DNA of 43,773 bases from Muribaculaceae bacterium (GCA_009775355.1 VSPN01000019.1:1-43773); one strand, 5' to 3'. Shown: positions 31,836 through 40,887, numbered from the stretch's first letter. The notes: generated by a model from the sequence alone, not told the origin. Numbers and translations are program-made.

Positions 31836-34598
31836 ATGGAGTATAATCACAAGGAAATCGAGAAGCGCTGGCAGGAGTTCTGGCGCGAGAACCGGATCTA
31901 TGAGGTAAAGGAAGACCCGGAGCGCAGAAAGTTCTACGTGCTCGACATGTTCCCCTATCCTTCCGGAGCGGGGCTTCACGTCGGCCATCCGTTAGGCTAC
32001 ATAGCCAGCGACATCTATGCGCGCTTCAAGCGCCAGCAGGGCTTCAACGTTCTTCACCCCATGGGCTACGATGCCTACGGCCTCCCCGCCGAGCAGTATG
32101 CCATACAGACCGGCCAGCACCCCGAAAAGACCACGACCGAGAACATCGCCCGCTATCGCGAGCAGCTCGACAAGATCGGGTTCTCTTTCGACTGGAGCCG
32201 CGAGGTGCGCACCTGCGACCCAAACTATTACCGCTGGACACAGTGGGCGTTCATGCAGATGTTCAATTCATATTATGACCTCGATCTGGGCAAAGCCATG
32301 CCTGTGTCGCGTCTGACAGAGCATTTCTCGACACACGGGTCGGAGGGCATCAACCCTGCCGCTGGCAAGGAGATGGCATTCACTGCCGACGAGTGGAACT
32401 CTCTGACAGAGAAAGAGCAGCGCGAACGGCTCATGAACTACCGCATAGCCTATCAGGGCGAAACGATGGTAAACTGGTGCCCGAAGCTCGGCACGGTGCT
32501 TGCCAACGATGAGGTGAGCGAGGGTCTGAGCGTGCGCGGCGGTTATCCGGTAGAGCAGAAGCTTATGAACCAGTGGTGTCTCCGCGTGTCGGCCTATGCC
32601 CCGCGTCTTCTCGAAGATCTCGACACCCTCGAGTGGAGTGACTCGCTCAAGGAGACCCAGCGCAACTGGATCGGCCGCTCCGAAGGTGCCGAGATGCGCT
32701 TCGACGTGGCAGACTCCGACATTTCGCTCGAGATATTCACCACACGCGCCGACACTGTGTTCGGTGTGACATTCATGGTGCTTGCCCCCGAGTCGGAATA
32801 TGTCGGACTGCTGACCGTCCCGGAGCAGAAAGACGCCGTCAGCGCATACCTCGACGAGGTGAAGCACAAAACCGAACGTGAACGCCAGATCGAGAAGAAG
32901 GTCTCGGGCGTATTCACCGGCAGCTATGCGGTCAACCCTCTGACGGGAGAGAAGATCCCCGTATGGGTCAGCGACTACGTGCTTGCAGGCTATGGCACCG
33001 GAGCGATCATGGCCGTTCCCGCGCATGACTCGCGCGACTACGCCTTCGCACGCCATTTCAATCTGCCCGTCATTCCGCTTATCGAGGGAGCCGATGTGTC
33101 TGAACAGAGTTTCGATGCAAAAGAAGGGCGCATGATCAATTCCAAAGGACCAGGTCTCGACCTCAACGGTCTCGAGGTCAAGGATGCCATTGCGAAGACA
33201 AAGAACTATATCGAGGAGACCGGCCTTGGAAAGGTGAAGACCAACTATCGTCTGCGCGACGCCATCTTCTCGCGCCAGCGTTACTGGGGCGAGCCGTTCC
33301 CCGTATATTACAAGGATGGCACGGCATATCTGATGGATGAGAAGGATCTGCCATTGCAGCTTCCCGCCGTGTCAAGCTATCTTCCGACCGAGGACGGCCA
33401 GCCTCCGCTGGCCCGCGCCGAGGGATGGACCACCCCTGAGGGATACCCCATCGAGGTGTGCACGATGCCCGGCTTCGCCGGTTCGTCGGCATATTATCTC
33501 CGCTATATGGACCCGCACAATGACTCGGCTCTTGTCGGCCGGGAAGCCAACGGATACTGGCGCAGTGTCGACCTCTATGTCGGGGGTGCCGAACACGCCA
33601 CGGGCCATCTGATCTATTCCCGCTTCTGGAACAAGTTCCTTTATGACATAGGGGCCGTGGCCGAGCAGGAGCCTTTCAGAAAACTTGTCAACCAGGGCAT
33701 GATCCAGGGACGCAGCAGTTTCGTCTACAGAATCAAGAACACCAACACGTTCGTAAGCTACGGTCTGCGCAAGGAGCACGACACGACGCCTATACGCGTC
33801 GACATATCGATGGTGCAGAACGACGTGCTCGACACCGACAGGTTCAGGGCGTGGCGTCCGGAGTTTGCCGATGCCGAATTCATACTTGAAGAGGGCAGGT
33901 ATATCTGCGGACATGCCGTGGAGAAGATGTCGAAGTCGATGTTCAATGTCGTAAATCCCGATGACATAGTGGAGCGTTATGGAGCTGACACACTGCGTCT
34001 TTATGAAATGTTCCTCGGCCCGGTGGAGCAGTCGAAGCCCTGGGACACCAACGGTATCGACGGCGTGAACCGCTTCCTCAGGAAGCTATGGGGACTTTTC
34101 GACAAGGCCGAGATGACCGGAAACGCCGAGATGACCAAAGAGGAGAAAAAGGCAGTCAACAAACTTATCAAGAAGGTGACACAGGATATCGAGAACTTCT
34201 CGTTCAACACCTCGGTGTCGGCGTTCATGATCGCCGTCAACGAGCTTTCGGCACTCAAGAGCACCAACCGCGAGGCGATGGATCTCATGACCCGTGTCAT
34301 CGCACCGTTCGCGCCGCATATGGCAGAGGAGTTCTGGCACCGTCTGGGCAACACAGGCAGCGTTGTCGACGCTCCCTGGCCGGCTTATGACGAATCCGCG
34401 CTTGCGGAAGACTCGGTGAAGTATCCGGTGTCGTTCAACGGCAAGACACGATATATGGTCGAGGCTTCCGCCGGAGCATCGAAAGAGGAAGTGGAGAAAA
34501 TTGCCCTCTCAGATGACAACGCGGTCAAATGGCTCGCCGGCAAGGAACCGAAAAAAGTAATTGTGGTTCCCGGCCGCATTGTGAACGTGGTCGTCTGA
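31836..34598 (+). CDS. leuS: Leucyl-tRNA synthetase
   Basis: The 920-residue class I synthetase charges tRNA-Leu. The HIGH signature is H48-V-G-H51 in PYPSGAGLHVGHPLG, and KMSKS is exact at 697-701. The CP1 editing domain occupies about residues 225-430 (region with TTRADTVFGVTF and GTGAIMAVPAHDSRD). A tRNA-binding helical domain and a small C-terminal domain finish the protein. Length is normal for Bacteroidales. It has its own -7 element and a strong terminator after the stop. The two leucine tRNAs of this window are among its substrates. Confidence 0.97.
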   Translation: MEYNHKEIEKRWQEFWRENRIYEVKEDPERRKFYVLDMFPYPSGAGLHVGHPLGYIASDIYARFKRQQGFNVLHPMGYDAYGLPAEQYAIQTGQHPEKTTTENIARYREQLDKIGFSFDWSREVRTCDPNYYRWTQWAFMQMFNSYYDLDLGKAMPVSRLTEHFSTHGSEGINPAAGKEMAFTADEWNSLTEKEQRERLMNYRIAYQGETMVNWCPKLGTVLANDEVSEGLSVRGGYPVEQKLMNQWCLRVSAYAPRLLEDLDTLEWSDSLKETQRNWIGRSEGAEMRFDVADSDISLEIFTTRADTVFGVTFMVLAPESEYVGLLTVPEQKDAVSAYLDEVKHKTERERQIEKKVSGVFTGSYAVNPLTGEKIPVWVSDYVLAGYGTGAIMAVPAHDSRDYAFARHFNLPVIPLIEGADVSEQSFDAKEGRMINSKGPGLDLNGLEVKDAIAKTKNYIEETGLGKVKTNYRLRDAIFSRQRYWGEPFPVYYKDGTAYLMDEKDLPLQLPAVSSYLPTEDGQPPLARAEGWTTPEGYPIEVCTMPGFAGSSAYYLRYMDPHNDSALVGREANGYWRSVDLYVGGAEHATGHLIYSRFWNKFLYDIGAVAEQEPFRKLVNQGMIQGRSSFVYRIKNTNTFVSYGLRKEHDTTPIRVDISMVQNDVLDTDRFRAWRPEFADAEFILEEGRYICGHAVEKMSKSMFNVVNPDDIVERYGADTLRLYEMFLGPVEQSKPWDTNGIDGVNRFLRKLWGLFDKAEMTGNAEMTKEEKKAVNKLIKKVTQDIENFSFNTSVSAFMIAVNELSALKSTNREAMDLMTRVIAPFAPHMAEEFWHRLGNTGSVVDAPWPAYDESALAEDSVKYPVSFNGKTRYMVEASAGASKEEVEKIALSDDNAVKWLAGKEPKKVIVVPGRIVNVVV

Positions 34599-34617
34599 CA
34601 AAACAGACATGATACGG

Positions 34618-34656
34618 AACGACCCGCTTTTCCTGACGAGAAGCGGGTCGTTTATT
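34618..34656 (+). terminator. Terminator after leuS
   Basis: AACGACCCGCTT (34618-34629) pairs perfectly with AAGCGGGTCGTT (34641-34652) around an 11-nt loop, followed by TATTC. It lies between leuS and a convergent gene and could serve both, though the T-rich side faces leuS. Confidence 0.75.
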
Positions 34657-34695
34657 CATATCAGGATGGCCGTCGCCGACTGATGACTTTCTTCA

Positions 34696-36876
34696 TCATT
34701 CGACACCGGGACCGCGGATCTGCTCAATGCTGCCGGTCTCGCTGTCCACGCGAAACAGATAGAGAGGAGAGGTCGCCTCGCCGTCATATCCGAATATAAA
34801 CAGGATATATGGTTTGAACAGATATGCCCCGAAACCGGAATCCCAGTCCGAACCCATTGTCAATATCCTTGAGGACTCTCCTGTGCGCAGTTCCAGATAT
34901 TGTCCCTGCACCGACACGTAATCGCTGATGAACTCTTCGTCGGTTTTTGAAAGATCGACAGCCCAGTTGGATTCGGGCAGGTATTCGAACACATATTTCG
35001 CCTCGTGGTCAGAAGGGGTGACAGTCACCGGAAGAAAATGTGTCCGCGAACTTGACGCGTCGAAATCGCCTGCAGTGATTGCAAACGAGAGGGAATTATC
35101 TTCCGGACCTCGCACCTGCACGGCTTCGCCGGTCTCTGAATTGATCCGGTATGCATAAAGCGGAGTCGTGGCCTCGCCGTCATATCCGAATATGAACAGA
35201 ATGTAATCCTTATAGACATACGCGCCTACTGAAGAATCCCATGTCGAACCGAGCGATAATTTCTTGCTTAGATCTCCAGACTTGAGTTCAAGCCATGTCC
35301 CCATCACGCGGATGTATTCGGATATGAACTGATCGTCTGTCCGCGAGAGATCGACATAATTGTTGTCGGCCTTGTAACAGTCGATGACATATCTTGCGTC
35401 TGGATCCGACGGAGTGACATTTACTGTGAGATAATGAGTCATTCCTGAGTCGTCGAATTCTCCGAACGAGACGTCGAATGTCAATTCCGAGCCCTGCGTG
35501 CTCTGCGGGGTTATGTCGACACGCTCGATCGCCGTGGTGCGGGTCCCGATGCCGTCGACGCCGAAGATCAGAACAGTATAGTCTGTGCCCACATTGAGAT
35601 ATTTTCCGTCAAGAAGGCTTGCCTGTGTGCTGAGTTCTGCCTCACCGCTGAATACCAGATCGGAATCCGACCAGTTTATGGTATTGGTGTAGTTGCGGTA
35701 TTTGATCTCTTTCGCTATAGCCATCTCGGGAGTATACTCATCGTTGAACCTCGATGTCTCGACAAGCATGCCGGCATAGCGGGTGTCGGCATTTGAAGGC
35801 GTCACACTGAGCATGAATTCCGCTGGAGACTTCTGAACGGCATTGACCGAGAACGTGCAGTCATCGGTGGCGACAGGTTCTGGAATAGTGAATTTCTTCG
35901 ATTTGATTGTAGTGGTGACAATGCCGTAGTCAAGACCAAACGCTACAGCATAATACACATCACCCATAAGAAGATTCGAAAGCGTGGATTCCCCGTGCCC
36001 GATATGTGTCACCTCGTCCCAGGTATGGCCGTAATTATAGACCATATTCTCAAGACTCGCCACCGAACTGTTCACAAGAGACTCGAGGCTTTCAGAAAGC
36101 ACTTGCTCCTCGGTGAAGGCAGTGACATAGAACGGGCTATCCCAGCCTTCGGGGGCATCGCCCTTGACAACCATGGTGTTGGAAGTCAGATCGGCGCTTA
36201 TGTCGAAATCGATATCCTCGATCTCGAGCTTACGAGTAGAGAATCGCATCAGTGTCGGCTCGGAAGTCGGCACAACCTCGTCACCCTCGAGACGCGCGGT
36301 ATAGACCACCATTGCGATCGGGGTATTGTCGCGGATTATCACACTGGGGAACCAGTCGCGCACCTGGTCACCGGTCTCGAAGATAGTCTCCGGCTTGAAG
36401 TAAGACAGCGGTACACCATAACTTTCGGCGACGGCATAGATATATTCTATGTCTGAATCCATGAGAGTCTCGGCCCATATGCTCTCGTCGATGCCGGCCT
36501 GCTCAAGATATTTCTCGGGCATACCTGATATACGGTAATACACTCCAGGCTCTGACGACGTGACGGTGAGCCGGGCGCTCTCGTAACGGGGCATTATGTC
36601 AATGGTCACCGGACAGTCGGGCAGCGACTTGTACCATGACATGGTCTCGACAGAAGCAAGGGGGAACGTCTTCAGAGTCCCGTTCTTGAAATTGACTTCC
36701 ATATTGTGGTATTTGTCACCGTCTGTGTCTTTCGAATAATAGATCGACTCGATCTCATCGACATTGAGACGCTTGGTGATGCATCCGTCCTCTACGATGT
36801 ATATCCTGTCGGAGGCCGCCCAGAGCATTCCGGCGGCAGATGCTGCGAGCAGGCAGCTTATCGCGGTCTTATTCAT
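34696..36876 (-). CDS. Secreted protein with tandem Ig/FN3-like modules
   Basis: The 726-residue protein has a signal peptide (cut near residue 21) and an N-terminal module DRIYIVEDGCITKRLNVDEI common in exported Bacteroidales proteins. It is followed by about five beta-sandwich-like repeats of 115-140 residues. The last two are clearly alike: both have VTPSD(x)xA(K/R)YV, DLS(K/R)TD, a GS-DWDS/TWDS motif and YILFIFGYDGEAT-PLY. The first three are more diverged but share the T-PSxxDxRY turn. I do not recognise a named family; a surface adhesin or glycan-binding role is a guess. It starts 5 bp after the small sorting-domain gene upstream and is read from the same promoter. Confidence 0.8.
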   Translation of the reverse strand: MNKTAISCLLAASAAGMLWAASDRIYIVEDGCITKRLNVDEIESIYYSKDTDGDKYHNMEVNFKNGTLKTFPLASVETMSWYKSLPDCPVTIDIMPRYESARLTVTSSEPGVYYRISGMPEKYLEQAGIDESIWAETLMDSDIEYIYAVAESYGVPLSYFKPETIFETGDQVRDWFPSVIIRDNTPIAMVVYTARLEGDEVVPTSEPTLMRFSTRKLEIEDIDFDISADLTSNTMVVKGDAPEGWDSPFYVTAFTEEQVLSESLESLVNSSVASLENMVYNYGHTWDEVTHIGHGESTLSNLLMGDVYYAVAFGLDYGIVTTTIKSKKFTIPEPVATDDCTFSVNAVQKSPAEFMLSVTPSNADTRYAGMLVETSRFNDEYTPEMAIAKEIKYRNYTNTINWSDSDLVFSGEAELSTQASLLDGKYLNVGTDYTVLIFGVDGIGTRTTAIERVDITPQSTQGSELTFDVSFGEFDDSGMTHYLTVNVTPSDPDARYVIDCYKADNNYVDLSRTDDQFISEYIRVMGTWLELKSGDLSKKLSLGSTWDSSVGAYVYKDYILFIFGYDGEATTPLYAYRINSETGEAVQVRGPEDNSLSFAITAGDFDASSSRTHFLPVTVTPSDHEAKYVFEYLPESNWAVDLSKTDEEFISDYVSVQGQYLELRTGESSRILTMGSDWDSGFGAYLFKPYILFIFGYDGEATSPLYLFRVDSETGSIEQIRGPGVE

Positions 36877-36880
36877 GGGC

Positions 36881-37342
36881 TTATCTGACTGTTACTTTGT
36901 ATGACATATTGTTGACTCTCACTACATAGACTCCCGCCGGCAGCAAACCGAGACGCAGCTCATGGCTTCCGGAGGCTGTATGACTCATCACTGTGGCGCC
37001 AGCCATGTCAAACACCGCGATCACCGAGCCGTCGGGTAGTGAGTCGAACAGCATCGAGTCGCCGTTGAAACAGGGCGCGGAATCGGTTGAAACTTCTTTC
37101 ACCGAGTCCCAGTCCTTGTAGTCGTGATTGAAATACAGAATGTTGTCTCTGTCAACAGCTACATCGGTATCCGTACCGACGGCCACAAGTTGTGACTCTG
37201 TGAATTTGACACGAAGATCGTCTGACATGCGAATGTCGACCTGACTGCCATCTGCAAGACCTACTTTCAAGCAGTTGTAACCTGCGCCATATGCACCGGA
37301 GATGCCTAAGGCCACAAGAGAGGCAAGTAAAATTTTTCTCAT
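36881..37342 (-). CDS. Small secreted protein with T9SS-type C-terminal domain
   Basis: The 153-residue protein has a signal peptide (cut near residue 20) and a short N-terminal module, CLKVGLADGSQVDIRMSDDL. It ends in a Por-type sorting domain: VIAVFDMAGATVMSH, LRLGLLPAGVYVVRVNNMSYKVTVR. The 'LP-GVYVVRV-...-KV-VR' ending is the usual type A signal for export by the type IX secretion system. The cargo part is only about 80 residues, so the protein may be a carrier or partner for the large protein encoded 5 bp downstream rather than an enzyme. It has a textbook promoter. Confidence 0.82.
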   Translation of the reverse strand: MRKILLASLVALGISGAYGAGYNCLKVGLADGSQVDIRMSDDLRVKFTESQLVAVGTDTDVAVDRDNILYFNHDYKDWDSVKEVSTDSAPCFNGDSMLFDSLPDGSVIAVFDMAGATVMSHTASGSHELRLGLLPAGVYVVRVNNMSYKVTVR

Positions 37343-37451
37343 ATGTGAAACTTTTAATAATGATTGTCACGCAACAACGAGACATCCGTTCATGATGGTC
37401 AAAAAAAACACAAAACCGAGATATTCGATTCACTATGATTTTAAATCGCCT

Positions 37452-37483
37452 CAAAAATAAACAGTTTTTTTTAGAAATACAAA
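37452..37483 (-). promoter_or_regulatory. Promoter of the secreted-protein pair
   Basis: On the minus strand TTTG (37480-37483) is followed after 20 bp by TATTTTTG (37452-37459), a close match to the Bacteroidetes consensus. Transcription would start near 37445, leaving a leader of about 100 nt before the 153-residue gene. Confidence 0.75.
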
Positions 37484-37519
37484 TTTACAAGAAATTTAAA
37501 TTAACAAACTTTAAAAAAA

Positions 37520-37614
37520 CGATACGTGTGTCTCGGAAACGGAGACACACGCATCGGCATTCCACGGTAAACCTGGACATGCCGGTTTACCCCCCTTATA
37601 TGGCATTTTATGCC
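37520..37614 (+). other. Three successive stem-loops upstream of crcB
   Basis: Stem 1: 37520-37556, a 14-bp stem with one A-C mismatch (CGAT-A-CGTGTGTCTC with its complement) and loop GGAAACG. Stem 2: GGTAAACC (37566-37573) with GGTTTACC (37584-37591). Stem 3: GGCAT/ATGCC (37602-37614) with loop TTT. The stems are seen directly. They could be a leader RNA, a terminator cluster, or an intergenic repeat. Confidence 0.4.
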
Positions 37615-37689
37615 CTTTGACAAAAACCGCACATTGCAGTTTCGCGTTAGAAAATCATAATGATATCTAACTTTTTAAAATCTACAGTT

Positions 37690-38061
37690 ATGATAAAAAT
37701 GATGCTAATCGCCGGTGCCGGAGGCTTTGTCGGCACATGCGGCCGATTCCTGATCGGCAAGTAGTCGTCAGGAATGTATCACGGGGCGTTTCCGATGGGG
37801 ACATTCCTTGTCAACATAATCGGGTGCTTTATAATCGGCTTGCTGTTCGGTCTTCTTGAGAAAGCCCACGTCATGACGCCAGGAGAGAATGTGCTGCTCA
37901 TCACCGGGTTCTGCGGCGGTTTCACCACGTTCTCGTCGTTTGCCGACGACATGTGGGTGCTGATCAACAAGGGAGACTGGACCACCTTCGGCATCTATCT
38001 CGCCACAAGCGTCATACTCGGCGTTCTCCTTGTGTGGGCAGGCCGTGCGCTTGTTCGCTGA
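37690..38061 (+). pseudogene. crcB: Fluoride exporter CrcB/FluC gene with an in-frame amber stop
   Basis: From ATG 37690 the frame encodes a 123-residue FluC/CrcB protein, a dual-topology fluoride channel. Codon 25 is TAG (37762-37764), directly after the first helix (GAGGFVGTCGRFLIGK). After it, family motifs continue without frameshift: GMYHGAFPMGTFLVNIIGCFIIG, TGFCGGFTTFSSFADD and a last helix to GRALVR. Only the stop is wrong; TAG may have been TGG (Trp). A restart at ATG 37774 would lack helix 1 and the pore glycines. So the gene is either recently inactivated, a sequencing error, or read through. No fluoride riboswitch precedes it. Confidence 0.8.
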
Positions 38062-38071
38062 CCGGCATTCA

Positions 38072-38797
38072 TCAATTCACGCGCGGATTGCGCGCTACAC
38101 CGACAAGCAGCTCCAGCGGCTCACGCCGTCTGGGGCTTTTTTCCATGACATGCTCGAAGACAAACTTGCGGTGCACGTCCGATCCGGTCAGATCGACCAG
38201 ATCCTCCTTGAGCAGCCATTCGATTTTTTTTCTTGCCGTCTCTCCATATCCGCCGACAAGCGAGATGTAGTTGCACTGGAAGAGCACTCCACGCGACTTC
38301 CACTTGCGGTAGTCCTTCTCATCCATGTATCTGTAACGTTCGGGATGCGCGAGGACAGGAGTCAGTCCGGCAGCAAGGATTCCCTCGATCATGTCTTCCA
38401 TGCCGTAGGGAGGATTGACGTAAGATGTCTCGACAAGCAGATGGTCTCCATTCTCGCCGATGGGCAACAGATCCCGTGCCCTGAGACGCTCCTCGAAGAG
38501 AGAATCGAGCATGTTCTCGGATGCGAGTACGAGCTCTATGTTGCCTTTGTATCTCGAACGAAGTTCCTCGAATCTGTCGCGCAGACGCGCAGTACTGTTC
38601 GGGCAGTCCTCCATTATGTGGGGAGTAAGCCACACCTTGCGGACTCCGTGCGATTCGAACGCCGCAAGCGTGTCGAGCGACTCGTCCATGGTTCTGATGC
38701 CGTCGTCGACACCGGGAAGTATATGAGAATGCCAGTCGGTAAAACCGTCAAGCATGCCAGACTTTCCAAGTCTGGCTACTGATCTGAATGGCCACAT
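38072..38797 (-). CDS. CpsB/YwqE-type tyrosine-protein phosphatase (PHP family)
   Basis: I choose ATG 38797 (241 residues, MWPFRSVARL) because the longer frame adds only a hydrophobic stretch lacking in the family. Metal ligands of the PHP fold are present: DWHSHILPGVDDG, LTPHIME, LAHPERY and GSDVHRK. CpsB-type enzymes dephosphorylate the tyrosine kinases that regulate polysaccharide chain length and export. It is the last gene of the minus-strand polysaccharide set, 79 bp after the WecA-like gene. No Wzc-type kinase is in the window. It converges with crcB, their stops being 10 bp apart. Confidence 0.88.
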   Translation of the reverse strand: MWPFRSVARLGKSGMLDGFTDWHSHILPGVDDGIRTMDESLDTLAAFESHGVRKVWLTPHIMEDCPNSTARLRDRFEELRSRYKGNIELVLASENMLDSLFEERLRARDLLPIGENGDHLLVETSYVNPPYGMEDMIEGILAAGLTPVLAHPERYRYMDEKDYRKWKSRGVLFQCNYISLVGGYGETARKKIEWLLKEDLVDLTGSDVHRKFVFEHVMEKSPRRREPLELLVGVARNPRVN

Positions 38798-38876
38798 GGC
38801 TATAATATAGACAATTAAACAACAGAATAATCTCACCGGACATAATCCGGCTGTTATGCCGGAACCGCGTCTCCGG

Positions 38877-40004
38877 TCATTCGTACAGGCGAACTCCCTG
38901 CACTCGCTCGCGGCTTCTGATGAGCTGTGTGATCAGGATATTGAGCATGATCCACAGCAGCATATCACCGGCTATGATCCAAGTCGGGCTGAGATAGGGA
39001 GAAAGCGCGAGGTTGAGGAGAATAAACAGCACGTCGGCCGCAAGTATGGTTATCAGGGCTTCCCACTGTCGGAATCCGAGAGCGAGGAGCTTGTGATGTA
39101 TATGACATTTGTCGGGCAGAAACGGATTATGACCGTTGCGTACGCGATGCAGGAAAACGCGGGCCACATCGAAGCATGGCACAATGATCGGCGCTATGGC
39201 TATGACAAACGCGTTGCCTTCATACAGGTCAGCATTTTCTGGAAGATTGAAGATACGGATTGACAGAAAAGCAAGCACCGTGCCTATGGTAAGCGATCCG
39301 GTATCGCCCATGAATATCTTTGTGTGTCGCTCGGCTGATCCGAACACATTGAAATAGAAGAACGGAAGAAGCGTGCCGAGAGTCGCACCTGCAAGAAGCG
39401 CATCGGCGTATTCGCCGGCGCGGAAGAAAATGCAACTGTAGAATATCAGAGCCACTGCGCTCAGACCCGATGCAAGACCGTCGATGCCGTCGATAAGATT
39501 GATGGCGTTGACCACGTATATGACAAGAAAAACCGTGACAATCCATCCGGCGACATCCGGAAGTGAGTCAATGCCCGCAAAACCGTAAAAATCCATGATC
39601 CAGCAACCGGAAAGGACGAAAAGAGATCCGGCTATGATCTGAAAAAGGAACTTGTCGCGGTAACGTACCCCCATAAGATCATCGGCGATGCCGACAAGAT
39701 ACATGAGCATCTGCGAGCAAAGGAAAAACCTTATGTACTCCATCGCTGATTCAAGCACCTCGTGCTGACCGCCGACATCAAGCCTTATGTCGCAGCCTAT
39801 GATAAGAAAGAACGAAAAGATAAAGGCGGGCATGAACGATATGCCCCCGAGGCGGGGCACCGCACCCTGATGTATCTTCCGCTCATCGATCTCGTCAAAG
39901 AGTTTCCGCTTGAACGCGATCGTTATTATATTCGGTATGAGTATGCCGGCAAGCACTACCGACACAAACAAACACAAAAAGTAGTTTTCAATCCAAAAGG
40001 CCAT
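38877..40004 (-). CDS. WecA/MraY-like undecaprenyl-phosphate sugar-1-phosphate transferase
   Basis: The 375-residue polytopic membrane enzyme has about ten helices and all PNPT-family motifs: RKIHQGAVPRLGG, GIADDLMGVRYRDK, NAINLIDGIDGLASG, FMGDTGSL and DKCHIHHKLL. It would transfer a sugar-1-phosphate, typically GlcNAc-1-P, from its UDP donor to undecaprenyl phosphate on the cytoplasmic face. This is the first step of a lipid-linked glycan such as O-antigen or enterobacterial-type polymer. It has its own well-spaced promoter (40136-40166) and lies beside a sugar transferase of unrelated fold. Confidence 0.9.
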   Translation of the reverse strand: MAFWIENYFLCLFVSVVLAGILIPNIITIAFKRKLFDEIDERKIHQGAVPRLGGISFMPAFIFSFFLIIGCDIRLDVGGQHEVLESAMEYIRFFLCSQMLMYLVGIADDLMGVRYRDKFLFQIIAGSLFVLSGCWIMDFYGFAGIDSLPDVAGWIVTVFLVIYVVNAINLIDGIDGLASGLSAVALIFYSCIFFRAGEYADALLAGATLGTLLPFFYFNVFGSAERHTKIFMGDTGSLTIGTVLAFLSIRIFNLPENADLYEGNAFVIAIAPIIVPCFDVARVFLHRVRNGHNPFLPDKCHIHHKLLALGFRQWEALITILAADVLFILLNLALSPYLSPTWIIAGDMLLWIMLNILITQLIRSRERVQGVRLYE

Positions 40005-40135
40005 ATACTATGTTCTATTAATAATGGTAATAATGGTGTCGCTTCATTATATTTTTGTCGTTGGAAAATCCGACCACCGGTTTCCGGGGTAAAACGCGGT
40101 TTAAAAAAAGCCTGGGGTACCGAGCTATTGGAATG

Positions 40136-40166
40136 CAAAATTACAAATTTTAAATCTCTTCACAAA
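40136..40166 (-). promoter_or_regulatory. Promoter of the WecA-like gene
   Basis: Minus strand: TTTG (40163-40166), 19 bp, TAATTTTG (40136-40143). Transcription would start near 40130 with a leader of about 125 nt. Confidence 0.75.
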
Positions 40167-40256
40167 ACCACATTCCCTTTTTAACAGTTTTTATATGAAT
40201 ATTTTCAGACTCATACGAATACATCGCTAATCGCGCATGGCTATTGCACGGCGGGA

Positions 40257-40868
40257 TCAGATGGTCTCTCCCGCATACTGCATACGCTTTCCGAGAATCG
40301 TGCAGAATATAATCTTTATATCACTCGCAAAAGAGTAGTGACTCAGATAATATAGATTGATGCGGACCTTGTCGGGAAAAATGACATTGTCATTATATTC
40401 CTTCGGTTCGGGCATGGAGGCGAGAATCTCCTCTTCGTCGCGGTATTTTAGCGAAGCCGGCCCGGTTATGCCTGGCCGGAGCTTGAGTATAGCACTGGCC
40501 TCTCCACGCAGCTCGTCGGCATAACCTGGCACGTCGGGACGCGGCCCGACAAAGCTCATGTCGCCTATGAGTACATTCCATAACTCAGGGAGCTCATCGA
40601 GTTTATATCGGCGCAGCACTGCTCCGAGTGGCGTTATGCGGCTCTCGCCCGCCACCGACACCGATGAGCCTTCCTGACCAGCCTCCATCGACCGGAATTT
40701 ATACATCGTGAACAGTCTGCCGTAACGACCTACACGCTGCTGACGGAAAATGACCGGGCCGTCGGGCATCCTTATCTTTATAAGAATGCCGATAACAAGC
40801 AGAACCGGCCAAAGCAACAGCAATCCTGCAAACGCCATCACTCTGTCAAAAATAAATTTCAGTGTCAT
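40257..40868 (-). CDS. Bacterial sugar transferase (WcaJ/PglC-type monotopic phosphoglycosyl transferase)
   Basis: The 203-residue protein matches PF02397-type sugar transferases. It has an N-terminal re-entrant hydrophobic segment (about 10-30), then FRQQRVGRYGRLFTMYKFRSM, the catalytic-region KLDELPELWNVLIGDMSFVGPRP and RPGITGPASLKY. It attaches a sugar phosphate to undecaprenyl phosphate, an initiation step for capsule or exopolysaccharide. At 203 residues it is the minimal catalytic unit without the extra transmembrane bundle found in WcaJ. It starts 19 bp after the decayed PDDEXK gene, whose promoter probably drives it. Confidence 0.9.
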   Translation of the reverse strand: MTLKFIFDRVMAFAGLLLLWPVLLVIGILIKIRMPDGPVIFRQQRVGRYGRLFTMYKFRSMEAGQEGSSVSVAGESRITPLGAVLRRYKLDELPELWNVLIGDMSFVGPRPDVPGYADELRGEASAILKLRPGITGPASLKYRDEEEILASMPEPKEYNDNVIFPDKVRINLYYLSHYSFASDIKIIFCTILGKRMQYAGETI

Positions 40869-40887
40869 CTTACAGGCATTATATTCA

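Larger units (their letters stand above)
37343..37689. other. 347-bp gap between divergent genes
   Basis: The left part holds the minus-strand promoter (37452-37483) and an AT-rich leader for the secreted-protein pair. The right part (37520-37614) holds three successive stem-loops. Bases 37615-37689 show a near -7 element TAACTTTT (37667-37674) before crcB but no TTTG at the right distance. No open frame of convincing coding quality is present and I see no fluoride-riboswitch signature. Confidence 0.6.

Noticed and set aside
37615..37689. Fluoride riboswitch before crcB
   Set aside because: I looked for the conserved GG-ATGG-GTTC-CC core and found nothing like it.
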